A stretch of DNA of 6,402 bases from an uncultured Clostridia bacterium (GTDB taxonomy: Bacteria; Bacillota; Clostridia; Lachnospirales; Anaerotignaceae), in contig CAMQRG010000116.1 in the NCBI GenBank assembly GCA_947036475.1, forward strand, positions 1 to 6,402. Direction: 5' to 3'. The notes below the pieces were generated by a model that did no database searches, was not told the DNA's origin, and worked only from the letters and a program-made list of their open reading frames with translations. A program made the position numbers and the translations under genes. Shown in pieces: positions 1 to 5,330 of the stretch. The first letter of the stretch is position 1. Each line of letters starts with the position of its first letter.

Positions 1-20
1 AGTTTCCCATCACACGGCGC
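1..20 (-). ncRNA. Group II intron domain V, 5' arm and tetraloop (cut by window edge)
   Basis: The minus strand at 20-1 reads G-CGC-CGTGTGATGG-GAAA-CT. Aligned to a standard 34-base domain V, 14 bases precede the GAAA tetraloop, which puts CGC at the catalytic triad position (AGC is commoner; CGC is known, for example in the Oceanobacillus intron). The 3' arm, domain VI and the 3' exon are outside the window. Confidence 0.75.
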
Positions 21-31
21 CCCATCAATGT

Positions 32-1195
32 TTACCTATATTCGATTTTACAGTTGCCAGCCAATACCCGGAGTTTGTTGAGCTTCTTTCTGTCGAAATT
101 GCAGCATTCCAGTTTTTGCAGATATTTCCTAATGATTTCTGGGTCTGTCGCATGGATGAGCCGATGCACTTCTTCTGTAACCAGAATCAGATTGGCATAG
201 TTGTCTTTTCCGCCATCGGCCCTCGGCAGAATGTGGTGGACGACCATATTCCCCAGTACCAGCGGTTCTTTGCATACTGCGCACTTCCCGCGCTGGGCGA
301 TATACAGGGAGATACGGTTGTCATTCAATTCCGTGCTCTGCCCCTGTATGGGATGTTCCATCAGTTTTCGCAGTATATATGGGCTGACTGCCTTCTGCAT
401 CTCATGGATTTTTGCCCGTCCGCGCTCCGTATAATTGCAGATTTCCTGCGAAAAACACATTGGCGGCGAGGTTTTTACGCCGTTCACAGGATACAGTGCC
501 AGCTTTGAGACATAAAATATTTTCCCAGTAAATCCACTGTAAAATTTCTGAAATGCTTTGCTCCGCAAACCGGTTTTGTTTCGGTGGCTTTTTGTTCTGC
601 ATAACAATGTCTTTCTGACATCGAAGGCAATTCGGTCAAAGTCAAGATATACGTTCGTTGCAACTTTGTAATATTCATGCAGTCCCAGCACTGCCGCATT
701 GAACCGCATGACGCTCCATTGGTTTGGTTTTCGGCCAATCAGCCCAATGGCGTTCCGTATCGTTTCTTTGCACTTTTTCTGCGCCTTATCTGTCATATGA
801 GATTTCAGCACCCATTTTCCGCTTTTCGGGCGGAGTTTCAGCTTGAAGCCAAGAAATTCCGAATAGCTCTTTTTCAGATTTACTATTTTGGATTTTTCGG
901 GGCTTATTTCTAATCCAAGGCGTTCCACTAGCCACAGCTTTGTCGCTTCAAACAGCCGTTCCGCGTCATTCCTTGTCTTGCAGAACAGCTTGAAATCGTC
1001 TGCGTACCGCACCAGAAACACACGCTTCAGCGTCCCTTTTCCCTTATAATGCGGGCGGCTCTGGTATCGCTGCTTCAAGGGAAATTCCTCCCATTGGCTG
1101 GCAATCCACCAGTCCAGCTCATTCAGCACGACATTTGCCAGCAGTGGGCTGAGGATGCCTCCCTGCGGCACCCCCTTTGTCGGGGTTCCTTCGCC
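32..1195 (-). pseudogene. ltrA: Group II intron maturase, C-terminal part after the amber codon (RT palm, X domain, HNH)
   Basis: This is the continuation, in the same frame, of the fragment ended by TAG at 1198. Using full-length numbering it has RT motif 4 GVPQGGILSPLLAN (225-238), the catalytic RYADD with YADD at 281-284, the motif 6-7 region EISPEKSK...FLGFKL, a maturase X domain ending in the conserved ERGRAKIH (about 474-481), and a C-terminal HNH endonuclease: C522-x2-C525, VVHHILPRADGG (535-546), N549 and H561/H565. The stop is TAA at 34-32. The only evident restart is GTG at 1171, with a purine run AAAGGGG touching it and no well-spaced site, so separate translation is uncertain. All motifs look intact, suggesting the amber change is recent. 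Domain V begins 11 bases after the stop. Confidence 0.85.
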
Positions 1196-1198
1196 CTA
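1196..1198 (-). other. In-frame amber codon splitting the intron maturase
   Basis: TAG reads at 1198-1196 in the maturase frame. Codons before and after are in the same frame (27 bases from this codon to the downstream GTG at 1171), and family signatures run up to it and resume at once after it, so this is a nonsense change, not a frameshift. It lies between RT motifs 3 and 4. Confidence 0.85.
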
Positions 1199-1846
1199 TA
1201 TGGGAGCTTTCAGCATTTTGGAAAGCACGCAGAGCAATCTCTTATCCCGTATTCCCAGCGTCCAGAGCTGTTTCAGCAGTTTCCCATGGTTGACATTGTC
1301 AAAAAACCCTTTGATGTCAATGTCAGCCACGAAGCAATAACCTGCCTGGTTTGCAAGGAACATCGCTCTTGCAACTGCATGATGTGCGCTTCTGTTAGGT
1401 CGGAAACCATAGCTGTGTTTGTAAAACTTTGCTTCACAGATCGGCTCCAATACCTGTTTGATACACTGCTGGATGATGCGGTCTTCCATGGTAGGGATGC
1501 CCAATGGACGCATACGCCCATCAGGCTTTGGGATTTCTACCCGGCGCACCGCATGGGGCTGGAAATTCTCCAGCCTTTTCCGCACATAGGCAACCAGCTC
1601 TTCCGGCTGTTTTTCGCCTATGTCCATGATGGTGGTCGCATTTACGCCTTTTGTCTTGCTCCCTTTGTTCTTTTTGACAGCGCGGTATGCCAGCAGGATA
1701 TTTTGTTCACTTGTAACCAGTTCCATCAAGTGTGTGAATATCCCGCCATTTTGGCTCTGCTGATACAGGCTGTCAAATATTTCTTGGGTGTTGTAATACT
1801 CATTGTTCCTAAGTACCTGCTTTTTCCTCGGTTTTTTGGCTGCCAT
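1196..1846 (-). CDS. ltrA: Group II intron reverse transcriptase/maturase, N-terminal part ended by an amber codon
   Basis: ATG at 1846 is chosen because GGAG (1861-1858) lies 11 bases upstream; a GTG at 1858 in the same frame overlaps that site and is less likely. The 216 residues hold the first RT blocks: KPDGRMRPLGIPT at 107-119, YGFRPNRS at 146-153, and DIDIKGFFDNV at 175-185 with the first catalytic Asp of RT motif 3. The frame ends at TAG (1198-1196) right after KMLKAPI. Relatives usually have Glu here, so a GAG-to-TAG change would explain it. The same frame continues without a break into the rest of the protein (GEGTPTKGVPQGG). Intact, the protein would be about 604 aa, the usual LtrA size; it binds intron RNA, helps splicing and reverse-transcribes during mobility. 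Alone, this fragment lacks YADD, the maturase domain and the endonuclease. Confidence 0.85.
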   Translation of the reverse strand: MAAKKPRKKQVLRNNEYYNTQEIFDSLYQQSQNGGIFTHLMELVTSEQNILLAYRAVKKNKGSKTKGVNATTIMDIGEKQPEELVAYVRKRLENFQPHAVRRVEIPKPDGRMRPLGIPTMEDRIIQQCIKQVLEPICEAKFYKHSYGFRPNRSAHHAVARAMFLANQAGYCFVADIDIKGFFDNVNHGKLLKQLWTLGIRDKRLLCVLSKMLKAPI

Positions 1847-1854
1847 AAGTCGGC

Positions 1855-1893
1855 TCACTCCGTTTTCTTTTGGATTTTGCCTCTCTTAGTCAT
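1855..1893 (-). CDS. Possible 12-aa leader peptide before the maturase
   Basis: ATG at 1893, 7 bases after AAGG, opens a short frame MTKRGKIQKKTE that stops at TGA (1857-1855). The stop lies next to the GGAG (1861-1858) that serves the maturase ATG at 1846, so terminating ribosomes could reinitiate there. The peptide is very basic. It is in a different frame from the maturase. It may control maturase translation or be chance. Confidence 0.3.
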   Translation of the reverse strand: MTKRGKIQKKTE

Positions 1894-2625
1894 ACTCGAA
1901 CCTTATGCAGAATGAAATTTTCATTTGAACTGTAACATTGATTTAATGTAAAACACTGACTGGCGGCTATCCCTCCACGGCTTTGTTAGCTCCGCTTCAT
2001 CGGTACTGTGCCGCCACATTCCCCGGCATAAGGGCAGGTTATGTCAGAAGATTTTCCCTGCCGCCGCTTCACAGAGGCCAAGCTCTCCGCGTTGCCGGCT
2101 TACCACGTTCCGATTATCCTATCCGTTTCCGGCATCCTTAGGTCTTCTCTATAAGCCTGTCTGCTTGCCGCCGCCTGTAACGGCGCAGGGACTTTCATAA
2201 AGGACGAGTTTTACTTACCCCCGCAGACCTCACACGATGGTGAGATTGGCCTGTTAGACCAATACCCTATCTAGACCCGTACAATCGAGAATACGCCTCC
2301 GCCATGCTGTAACATAGTGGATTCTAACCATAGATACCATGGACTCCCGGCCTATCACGCATTCGACCACCTCTGGTTCGCCGTTCCTGTACCGCAAAGC
2401 TGCGTCTTTAGGATGCGCTCTCAGCCGACTTCACCGAGCTTATGACACTTCCGCCCTTGACTGCGTCCATGCCATTCGGAGTATCAGAGCAGGCGTTTCC
2501 GGGCGTTGCCCCTTCATTCCACCTGTCGGATAACCAGTTCTATGAAACCTTTTTAAGAAGCTCCTTTCAATCTTCTCTCTTTTCCGGCTTCACGCCTGAC
2601 CTTTTCAGTCAGGAACGTGTCGCAC
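1894..2625 (-). ncRNA. Group II intron RNA domains I-III and start of domain IV
   Basis: This long stretch has no supported gene on either strand; it is the catalytic RNA part of the intron. It begins with GTGCG at 2625-2621. The segment GTACCGATGAAGCGGAGC near 2005-1988 followed by CCGTGGAGGGA near 1980-1970 resembles the domain III region common in bacterial introns. AT-rich linkers follow: a 5-bp stem at 1935-1949 and a near-palindrome AATGAAATTTTCATT at 1911-1925 just before the ORF leader. Exact domain borders need folding against a group II model. Confidence 0.75.
2030..2036 (-). other. Candidate EBS1 of the intron
   Basis: TGCCCTT on the minus strand can pair with the last seven exon bases AAGGGCG (2632-2626): six Watson-Crick pairs and one G-U. 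It lies in the loop and 3' edge of a small hairpin, CATAA-CCTGCCC-TTATG, the usual setting of EBS1. Its position, about 590 bases into the intron, is late compared with introns such as Ll.LtrB, so the call is tentative. Confidence 0.45.
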
Positions 2626-3247
2626 CGCCCTTGGGATCAACCAGCACTAAGCTCTCCTGCCGCTTGATACATTGCAGGATAAAGGGCTTGACGAAGCCCC
2701 TCGATTTCCCTGCGCCGGACGCGCCGAAAACCATGATATGCTCATTCAGCCCATTGTCTTTTTTAGGGGAGATATATTCTGTATCCCCGTATCTATCTTC
2801 CGATTTCCCCAGTATCGTGCTGGAAAGCTGTCCGATTTTTCCGTATTCCAGGACCTGCCCCATCTCCCTGCGTGCCATAAAGCCGGAGGTGCCATGCGTG
2901 CCGTCCGGCAGTATGTCAAAGCCGCGCCTGTCCTTATCAAAGCGATAGCCTGAAAGAAACTGGTAGGGCTTTCCGCGCTTGTCGAGAAGCACGAGCATGG
3001 CAAGCAGGAAAAAGGTCACACCCAGACCTGTGGGTGTAAAAATAGCGGCGAAATTCCGGAACGGGTTCCATTCGATGAGCTTCACCGGGGCGTCGCCGCC
3101 AAGGCTGAACGTCGCCGCAATCCCGTTATGGATGGAATTGATAAACAGCCCGTAAACATACAATCCAACGCCGCCCAGCGTCCCTGTTTTCCAGAGATTT
3201 TCCCTGCATTTATGCTTTACTTTTTCGATATGCCGCGAAATCCGCAA
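2626..3247 (-). CDS. virD4: VirD4/TraG-family coupling protein, 5' exon interrupted by a group II intron
   Basis: This is the N-terminal 207 codons plus one base of a type IV coupling protein, which at the inner membrane hands the relaxase-DNA complex to the secretion channel. Two membrane segments are visible at about residues 22-47 and 64-88, then the clostridial ICE signature RRGFDI...GTHGTSGFM (108-124) and NEHIMVFGASGAGKS with Walker A at 175-182. The exon ends at LVLVDPKG (200-207); family members usually continue with Glu (DPKGE or DPKSE), so the split last codon starting with G would be completed by the 3' exon outside the window. The reading frame runs into the intron and stops at 2611-2609 after a few wrong residues, so unspliced RNA gives a protein without Walker B. 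The start is TTG at 3247. The open frame continues upstream to 3649, but that is a shadow of the previous gene. Confidence 0.88.
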
Positions 3248-4340
3248 CGTCGATGCACCTCCCTTCCGCCGTAAAATAGGGGGCGGCACCGTCTGGGATA
3301 CCGTCCCCAACGCCGATCTCCCTGTCCAGCCGTTTGGCGTTGACCGCAATGACCTCTGCCGCACCCTGATAACGCTCCCGCAGGAACGGCACCTGCTCAG
3401 GAAGGGCATACAGCACGATTTTCGGGAAACCCTGTCCCTTTGCCGCCGAAACCGCTCTGTCGATGCGCTTAATGTCCATATCCAGCGTGACTGCTGCCGG
3501 AAGATGCGGCGGCCGGAAATGGATGGCGTCTGTGTCTGGCAGAGCGTCATATGGCGGGCGGTAGCTTTTGCGCAGCACCAGCCTTGCCAGCCGTTCCCTG
3601 TAACGCGGCATGGCAAGATACCGGAGCATCTGCGCGCCAGCATTCCCAACAGGGACGAAATGGACGGGCAGGGAAGTCATGGAGAACACCTTGCCGAAAC
3701 TGTCTGTGTTGTACTTTTTCTTTGTCTGTTCCGCTGGACGCGGCTCGTGGAATACAGTATTCCCAATCTCCGAAACCGAACCGCCCATAAAGATAAGACC
3801 TGTGTTCTGGATATGGCTCCGGTCAATGTAGCTGTGGAACAGTGTCAGTTCCTTCTGGAAATAAATGCCAGCATCATCAGCGTAAAATACAAGGTACAGC
3901 GTTTCCGAGGTCTGGAAAATGCCGTAAAACTTCGTGCTACCGAAGGGGTTGCCGCTGTTCGCGCTCCTTGCGGCAAAGGAAGGGATATAAACCGCTTTTT
4001 CGGAAATTTCGTCTATCGTATCCTTGAAAACATCAGCCCCCGCTGAATAAAATGTAAGCAAAACTTTTGCCGCAGTATTTCTTCTGTCCAAAATCCTCGG
4101 TTTTGTCTGGGGTGCAGCATCCGCCTTAAAAGAAAATCCCGCCGTTTCCATGAGGTGATAAGCGGAAGGGCGGGGACGGATATATTTTTTATTGCGGCTT
4201 ACAAAGACAAGTCCGAAGTGTTCCAAAGCCGCAACACACTGCGCATTAAAAATGCCAATCTGCCACGCAGAAGGCGCAGGGGCATTTTTACACCAGCAAA
4301 GCAGCTTCAGTAATTCTACCTCTTTTACATTCAATATCAA
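3210..4340 (-). CDS. Unrecognised 376-aa ICE protein, possible N-terminal winged helix
   Basis: The start is TTG at 4340, 7 bases after GGAGG; the open frame continues up to an ATG at 4418, but that stretch overlaps the repeats and has no ribosome binding site. Residues 1 to about 70 (ILNVKEVELLKLL..., then W-Q-I-G-I-F..., then FGLVFVSRNKKYIRPRP) have the helix-helix-helix-hairpin rhythm of a winged helix. A middle part (about 90-200) alternates short strands and aromatic residues, with YGIFQTSETLYLVFYADD. The C-terminal part is richer in Arg and Pro and has a Rossmann-like stretch, VTLDMDIKRIDRAV then FPKIVLYALP. There is no signal peptide, no clear membrane segment and no ATPase loop. The winged helix plus a larger C-terminal domain recalls replication-relaxation accessory proteins of mobile elements, but I cannot show that. 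The stop overlaps the start of virD4 by 38 bases, placing it in the transfer operon. The real-gene call is firm; the function is unknown. Confidence 0.8.
   Translation of the reverse strand: MILNVKEVELLKLLCWCKNAPAPSAWQIGIFNAQCVAALEHFGLVFVSRNKKYIRPRPSAYHLMETAGFSFKADAAPQTKPRILDRRNTAAKVLLTFYSAGADVFKDTIDEISEKAVYIPSFAARSANSGNPFGSTKFYGIFQTSETLYLVFYADDAGIYFQKELTLFHSYIDRSHIQNTGLIFMGGSVSEIGNTVFHEPRPAEQTKKKYNTDSFGKVFSMTSLPVHFVPVGNAGAQMLRYLAMPRYRERLARLVLRKSYRPPYDALPDTDAIHFRPPHLPAAVTLDMDIKRIDRAVSAAKGQGFPKIVLYALPEQVPFLRERYQGAAEVIAVNAKRLDREIGVGDGIPDGAAPYFTAEGRCIDVADFAAYRKSKA
3258..3262 (-). promoter_or_regulatory. Ribosome binding site GGAGG for a TTG-started virD4
   Basis: GGAGG at 3262-3258, inside the end of the upstream gene, lies 10 bases before TTG at 3247. 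No ATG or GTG in the virD4 frame is near, so this site supports the TTG start. Confidence 0.6.
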
Positions 4341-4347
4341 AAAAGCA

Positions 4348-4352
4348 CCTCC
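4348..4352 (-). promoter_or_regulatory. Ribosome binding site GGAGG that decides a TTG start
   Basis: GGAGG at 4352-4348 is followed after 7 bases by TTG at 4340. The first ATG of this frame (4418) has no such site and lies within the inverted repeat arm, so the TTG start is preferred. Confidence 0.7.
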
Positions 4353-4381
4353 ATCACGAAAATAAAGGCTGGAAACAAAGC

Positions 4382-4417
4382 TGTGGAAAAACGAGGGACT
4401 GCTCCTGTTTTTCCACA
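4382..4417. repeat. 11-bp inverted repeat built from two facing DnaA-box-like 9-mers
   Basis: TGTGGAAAAAC (4382-4392) and GTTTTTCCACA (4407-4417) are exact reverse complements separated by 14 bases. Each arm contains TTTTCCACA (plus strand at 4409-4417, minus strand at 4390-4382), which fits the E. coli DnaA-box consensus TTWTNCACA. The repeat lies between TTGACA (4429-4424) and the ribosome binding site of the next gene, about 30 bases before GGAGG. It could be a DnaA-responsive operator, part of an origin, or a leader-RNA stem; the sequence alone does not decide. Confidence 0.6.
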
Positions 4418-4441
4418 AAAAAATGTCAACCGAACGTAGGT

Positions 4442-4465
4442 GTCTGTATTTTTCAGATTACAGAC
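4442..4465. repeat. 7-bp inverted repeat with 10-base loop
   Basis: GTCTGTA (4442-4448) and TACAGAC (4459-4465) are exact reverse complements around a 10-base loop. Together with the direct repeats this makes GTCTGT the commonest word of the gap. It could be an operator or an RNA stem. Confidence 0.45.
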
Positions 4466-4475
4466 TTGAAATCTG
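4460..4475 (-). repeat. Imperfect direct repeat, copy 2 (CAGATTTCAAGTCTGT)
   Basis: Second copy of the 16-base word at 4591-4576, differing at two positions. It overlaps one arm of the 7-bp inverted repeat at 4442-4465, so the two signals are not independent. Confidence 0.4.
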
Positions 4476-4575
4476 CTTTGGAAACCTGCTGAAATCAAGG
4501 GCTTGCAGAAATTTTCAAGGACACATTCAGCCACCCTGTTTCGTACCTGAAAAAAACCGACATTTTTATAAAAAG

Positions 4576-4591
4576 ACAGACCTGAAATTTG
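4576..4591 (-). repeat. Imperfect direct repeat, copy 1 (CAAATTTCAGGTCTGT)
   Basis: This 16-base word on the minus strand matches CAGATTTCAAGTCTGT at 4475-4460 at 14 of 16 positions. The two copies are in the same orientation and start 116 bases apart. They could be binding sites of one regulator, but two copies are weak evidence. Confidence 0.4.
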
Positions 4592-4637
4592 CCTTTCAAC
4601 ACCCAAATCCCCGCTGCATTTCCCTATGAAATCCTTC

Positions 4638-4658
4638 CGGCAAAACTTTGTTTTGCCG
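4638..4658. repeat. Perfect 9-bp inverted repeat with 3-base loop
   Basis: CGGCAAAAC (4638-4646) and GTTTTGCCG (4650-4658) are exact reverse complements around TTT, about 40 bases downstream of the RusA-like gene's stop. The sequence after it on the minus strand is GAAGGATTTC, without a U-tract, so intrinsic termination is doubtful. An RNA stabiliser, processing site or protein-binding palindrome would also fit. Confidence 0.65.
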
Positions 4659-4670
4659 CAATCGGGTCGA

Positions 4671-4683
4671 GGGGCTGAGCCCC
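4671..4683. repeat. Short GC hairpin (GGGGC/GCCCC)
   Basis: GGGGC-TGA-GCCCC on the plus strand forms a 5-bp stem with a 3-base loop, 15 bases past the stop of the RusA-like gene. No T-run follows it on the minus strand, so it is not a classical terminator on its own. Confidence 0.5.
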
Positions 4684-4697
4684 CACGGTCTTATCCC

Positions 4698-5330
4698 TTA
4701 AAACAACATCCCGCCCTGCCGCTGGCTGAAAAATTCCCAGGCATCATTAACCGACAGGACGTAAATGTCGCAGCCCATTTCTTCGCTCTCCGTTGATAAC
4801 AGCGCGATGCCCAGCGAAAACTGGTCGTCGTCCGGAAACAGCCGCCCCTTCAGCGCGTTCGGCACCGCCTTCCAGCCCTTGTTATCCTGATCGTAGACCG
4901 TCCGGTTTTCGCAGCTGCAATGCTCATCTATCACAAGCAGTGCTTTTTTGAAATACGGCAGCCTCCTGCCGTTTTCCCCGAAGCTGTCCAGCAGCCGCGA
5001 GATGGTGTCCGCCAGATACCCCGGCGACTGGAACCGGCAGTGCGGCAGGAGTGTGTCCAGCCGGATATGCAGCCAGCGTCCATTCAGCAGCCGTACCGTC
5101 CCGCCAACCGCCACATATGGCAGTACGGGCTTGCCGCCCTGCAAAAACTCCACGCATGGGCGCAGGCTTTCCAAAGTGTTTCGGGAAAGAACTACAGCAC
5201 GTTCCAGCGCGGCAGTCAGCCGTTCCATCTGCGGAACCTCGTTTCCTCCGCCAATCGCGGCAATCCCCGCCGCCGCTGTTGCCTGCCCCAGAAGGGCCTT
5301 TATCTCAAGCAATTCGTTTTGTATCCTCAT
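4698..5330 (-). CDS. ICE accessory protein with a RusA-like C-terminal domain (210 aa)
   Basis: ATG at 5330 is chosen because AGGAGG (5345-5340) lies 9 bases upstream and the ATG overlaps the VirB4 stop codon. Residues 1-60 are mostly helical and Ala/Leu-rich, with an IAAIGGGNE turn at 23-31. Residues 75-115 look beta-rich then helical. From 128 to 195 the pattern matches the RusA Holliday-junction resolvase fold: a strand ALLVIDEHC (130-138), then D147-x-D149-N150-K151...K154...N158-A-L160, then D167-D168-D169-Q170, then a final strand CDIYVLS (187-193). In E. coli RusA the catalytic set is D70, D72, K76 and D91; here D147, D149, K151 or K154, and D168 could fill those places, with a one-residue offset around the lysine and Asn where RusA has Asp80. 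RusA itself is only about 120 aa, so the N-terminal 120 residues are extra. No signal peptide or membrane segment is seen. The function in the element is unknown; the resolvase link is inference from motif and strand order. Confidence 0.85.
   Translation of the reverse strand: MRIQNELLEIKALLGQATAAAGIAAIGGGNEVPQMERLTAALERAVVLSRNTLESLRPCVEFLQGGKPVLPYVAVGGTVRLLNGRWLHIRLDTLLPHCRFQSPGYLADTISRLLDSFGENGRRLPYFKKALLVIDEHCSCENRTVYDQDNKGWKAVPNALKGRLFPDDDQFSLGIALLSTESEEMGCDIYVLSVNDAWEFFSQRQGGMLF

Larger units (their letters stand above)
1..2625 (-). mobile_element. Group II intron with maturase ORF, inserted in virD4 (3' end outside window)
   Basis: The intron starts at 2625 with GTGCG, the group II 5' splice consensus, directly after the virD4 codons for D-P-K-G (phase 1). 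About 730 bases of RNA domains I-III come first, then an ORF in domain IV for a reverse transcriptase/maturase with HNH endonuclease, then domain V at 20-1, where the window ends. At least 2,625 bases are present; domain VI and the 3' splice site are missing. The orientation matches virD4, as splicing requires. A 7-base match between the exon end and a hairpin loop (2036-2030) supports the 5' boundary. The ORF has an in-frame amber codon at 1198-1196, so the self-encoded maturase is probably damaged. An HNH domain and this general layout are known in several bacterial intron lineages; I do not assign a class. Confidence 0.9.
4341..4697 (-). other. Repeat-rich noncoding gap inside the transfer gene cluster
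   Basis: About 357 bases separate the RusA-like gene from the next supported start (TTG at 4340); the other gene junctions on this strand overlap. By eye the gap is clearly more AT-rich than its neighbours. It holds a GGGGC/GCCCC hairpin, a 9-bp hairpin, an imperfect 16-base direct repeat, a 7-bp hairpin and an 11-bp inverted repeat made of two DnaA-box-like 9-mers, listed separately. Short TTTCAGGT-like words recur on the minus strand near 4587, 4552, 4494 and 4471. The short open frames here have no good ribosome binding site and an odd Phe/Cys-rich composition, so I call none. TTGACA occurs at 4429-4424, but no credible -10 box lies at the right distance. It may be a regulatory leader, a promoter region or an origin-like site. 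Confidence 0.7.

Noticed and set aside
1169..1198. Frameshift or deliberate gene split in the maturase
   Set aside because: Both halves are in the same frame and the residues between them (GEGTPTKG) match the family, so a nonsense codon explains it more simply.
1049..1915. Plus-strand 288-aa open frame
   Set aside because: It is antisense to the intron maturase, whose RT motifs are clear on the minus strand, and it has no recognisable motifs.
2442..2948. Plus-strand 168-aa open frame across the intron/virD4 boundary
   Set aside because: It covers the 5' splice site and the antisense of Walker A of virD4; its composition is low-complexity and Ser/Pro-rich.
3248..3649. Upstream extension of the virD4 frame
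   Set aside because: The extension is an Arg/Cys/Ser-rich shadow of the 376-aa gene; coupling-protein similarity begins only near the TTG at 3247.
4401..4429. Sigma-A promoter using TTGACA at 4429-4424
   Set aside because: At 16-18 bases the -10 region reads like AGGAGC, not TATAAT. The AT-rich TATAAA near 4570-4565 has its nearest TTGAAA 23 bases away, which is too far.
4337..4606. Minus-strand 89-aa open frame in the repeat-rich gap
   Set aside because: Its start is a TTG without a ribosome binding site, its composition is Phe/Cys-rich, and it runs through the inverted repeats and over the better-supported TTG start at 4340.
4638..4658. Intrinsic terminator after the RusA-like gene
   Set aside because: The stem is perfect, but no U-run follows on the minus strand and no U-rich run follows on the plus strand.
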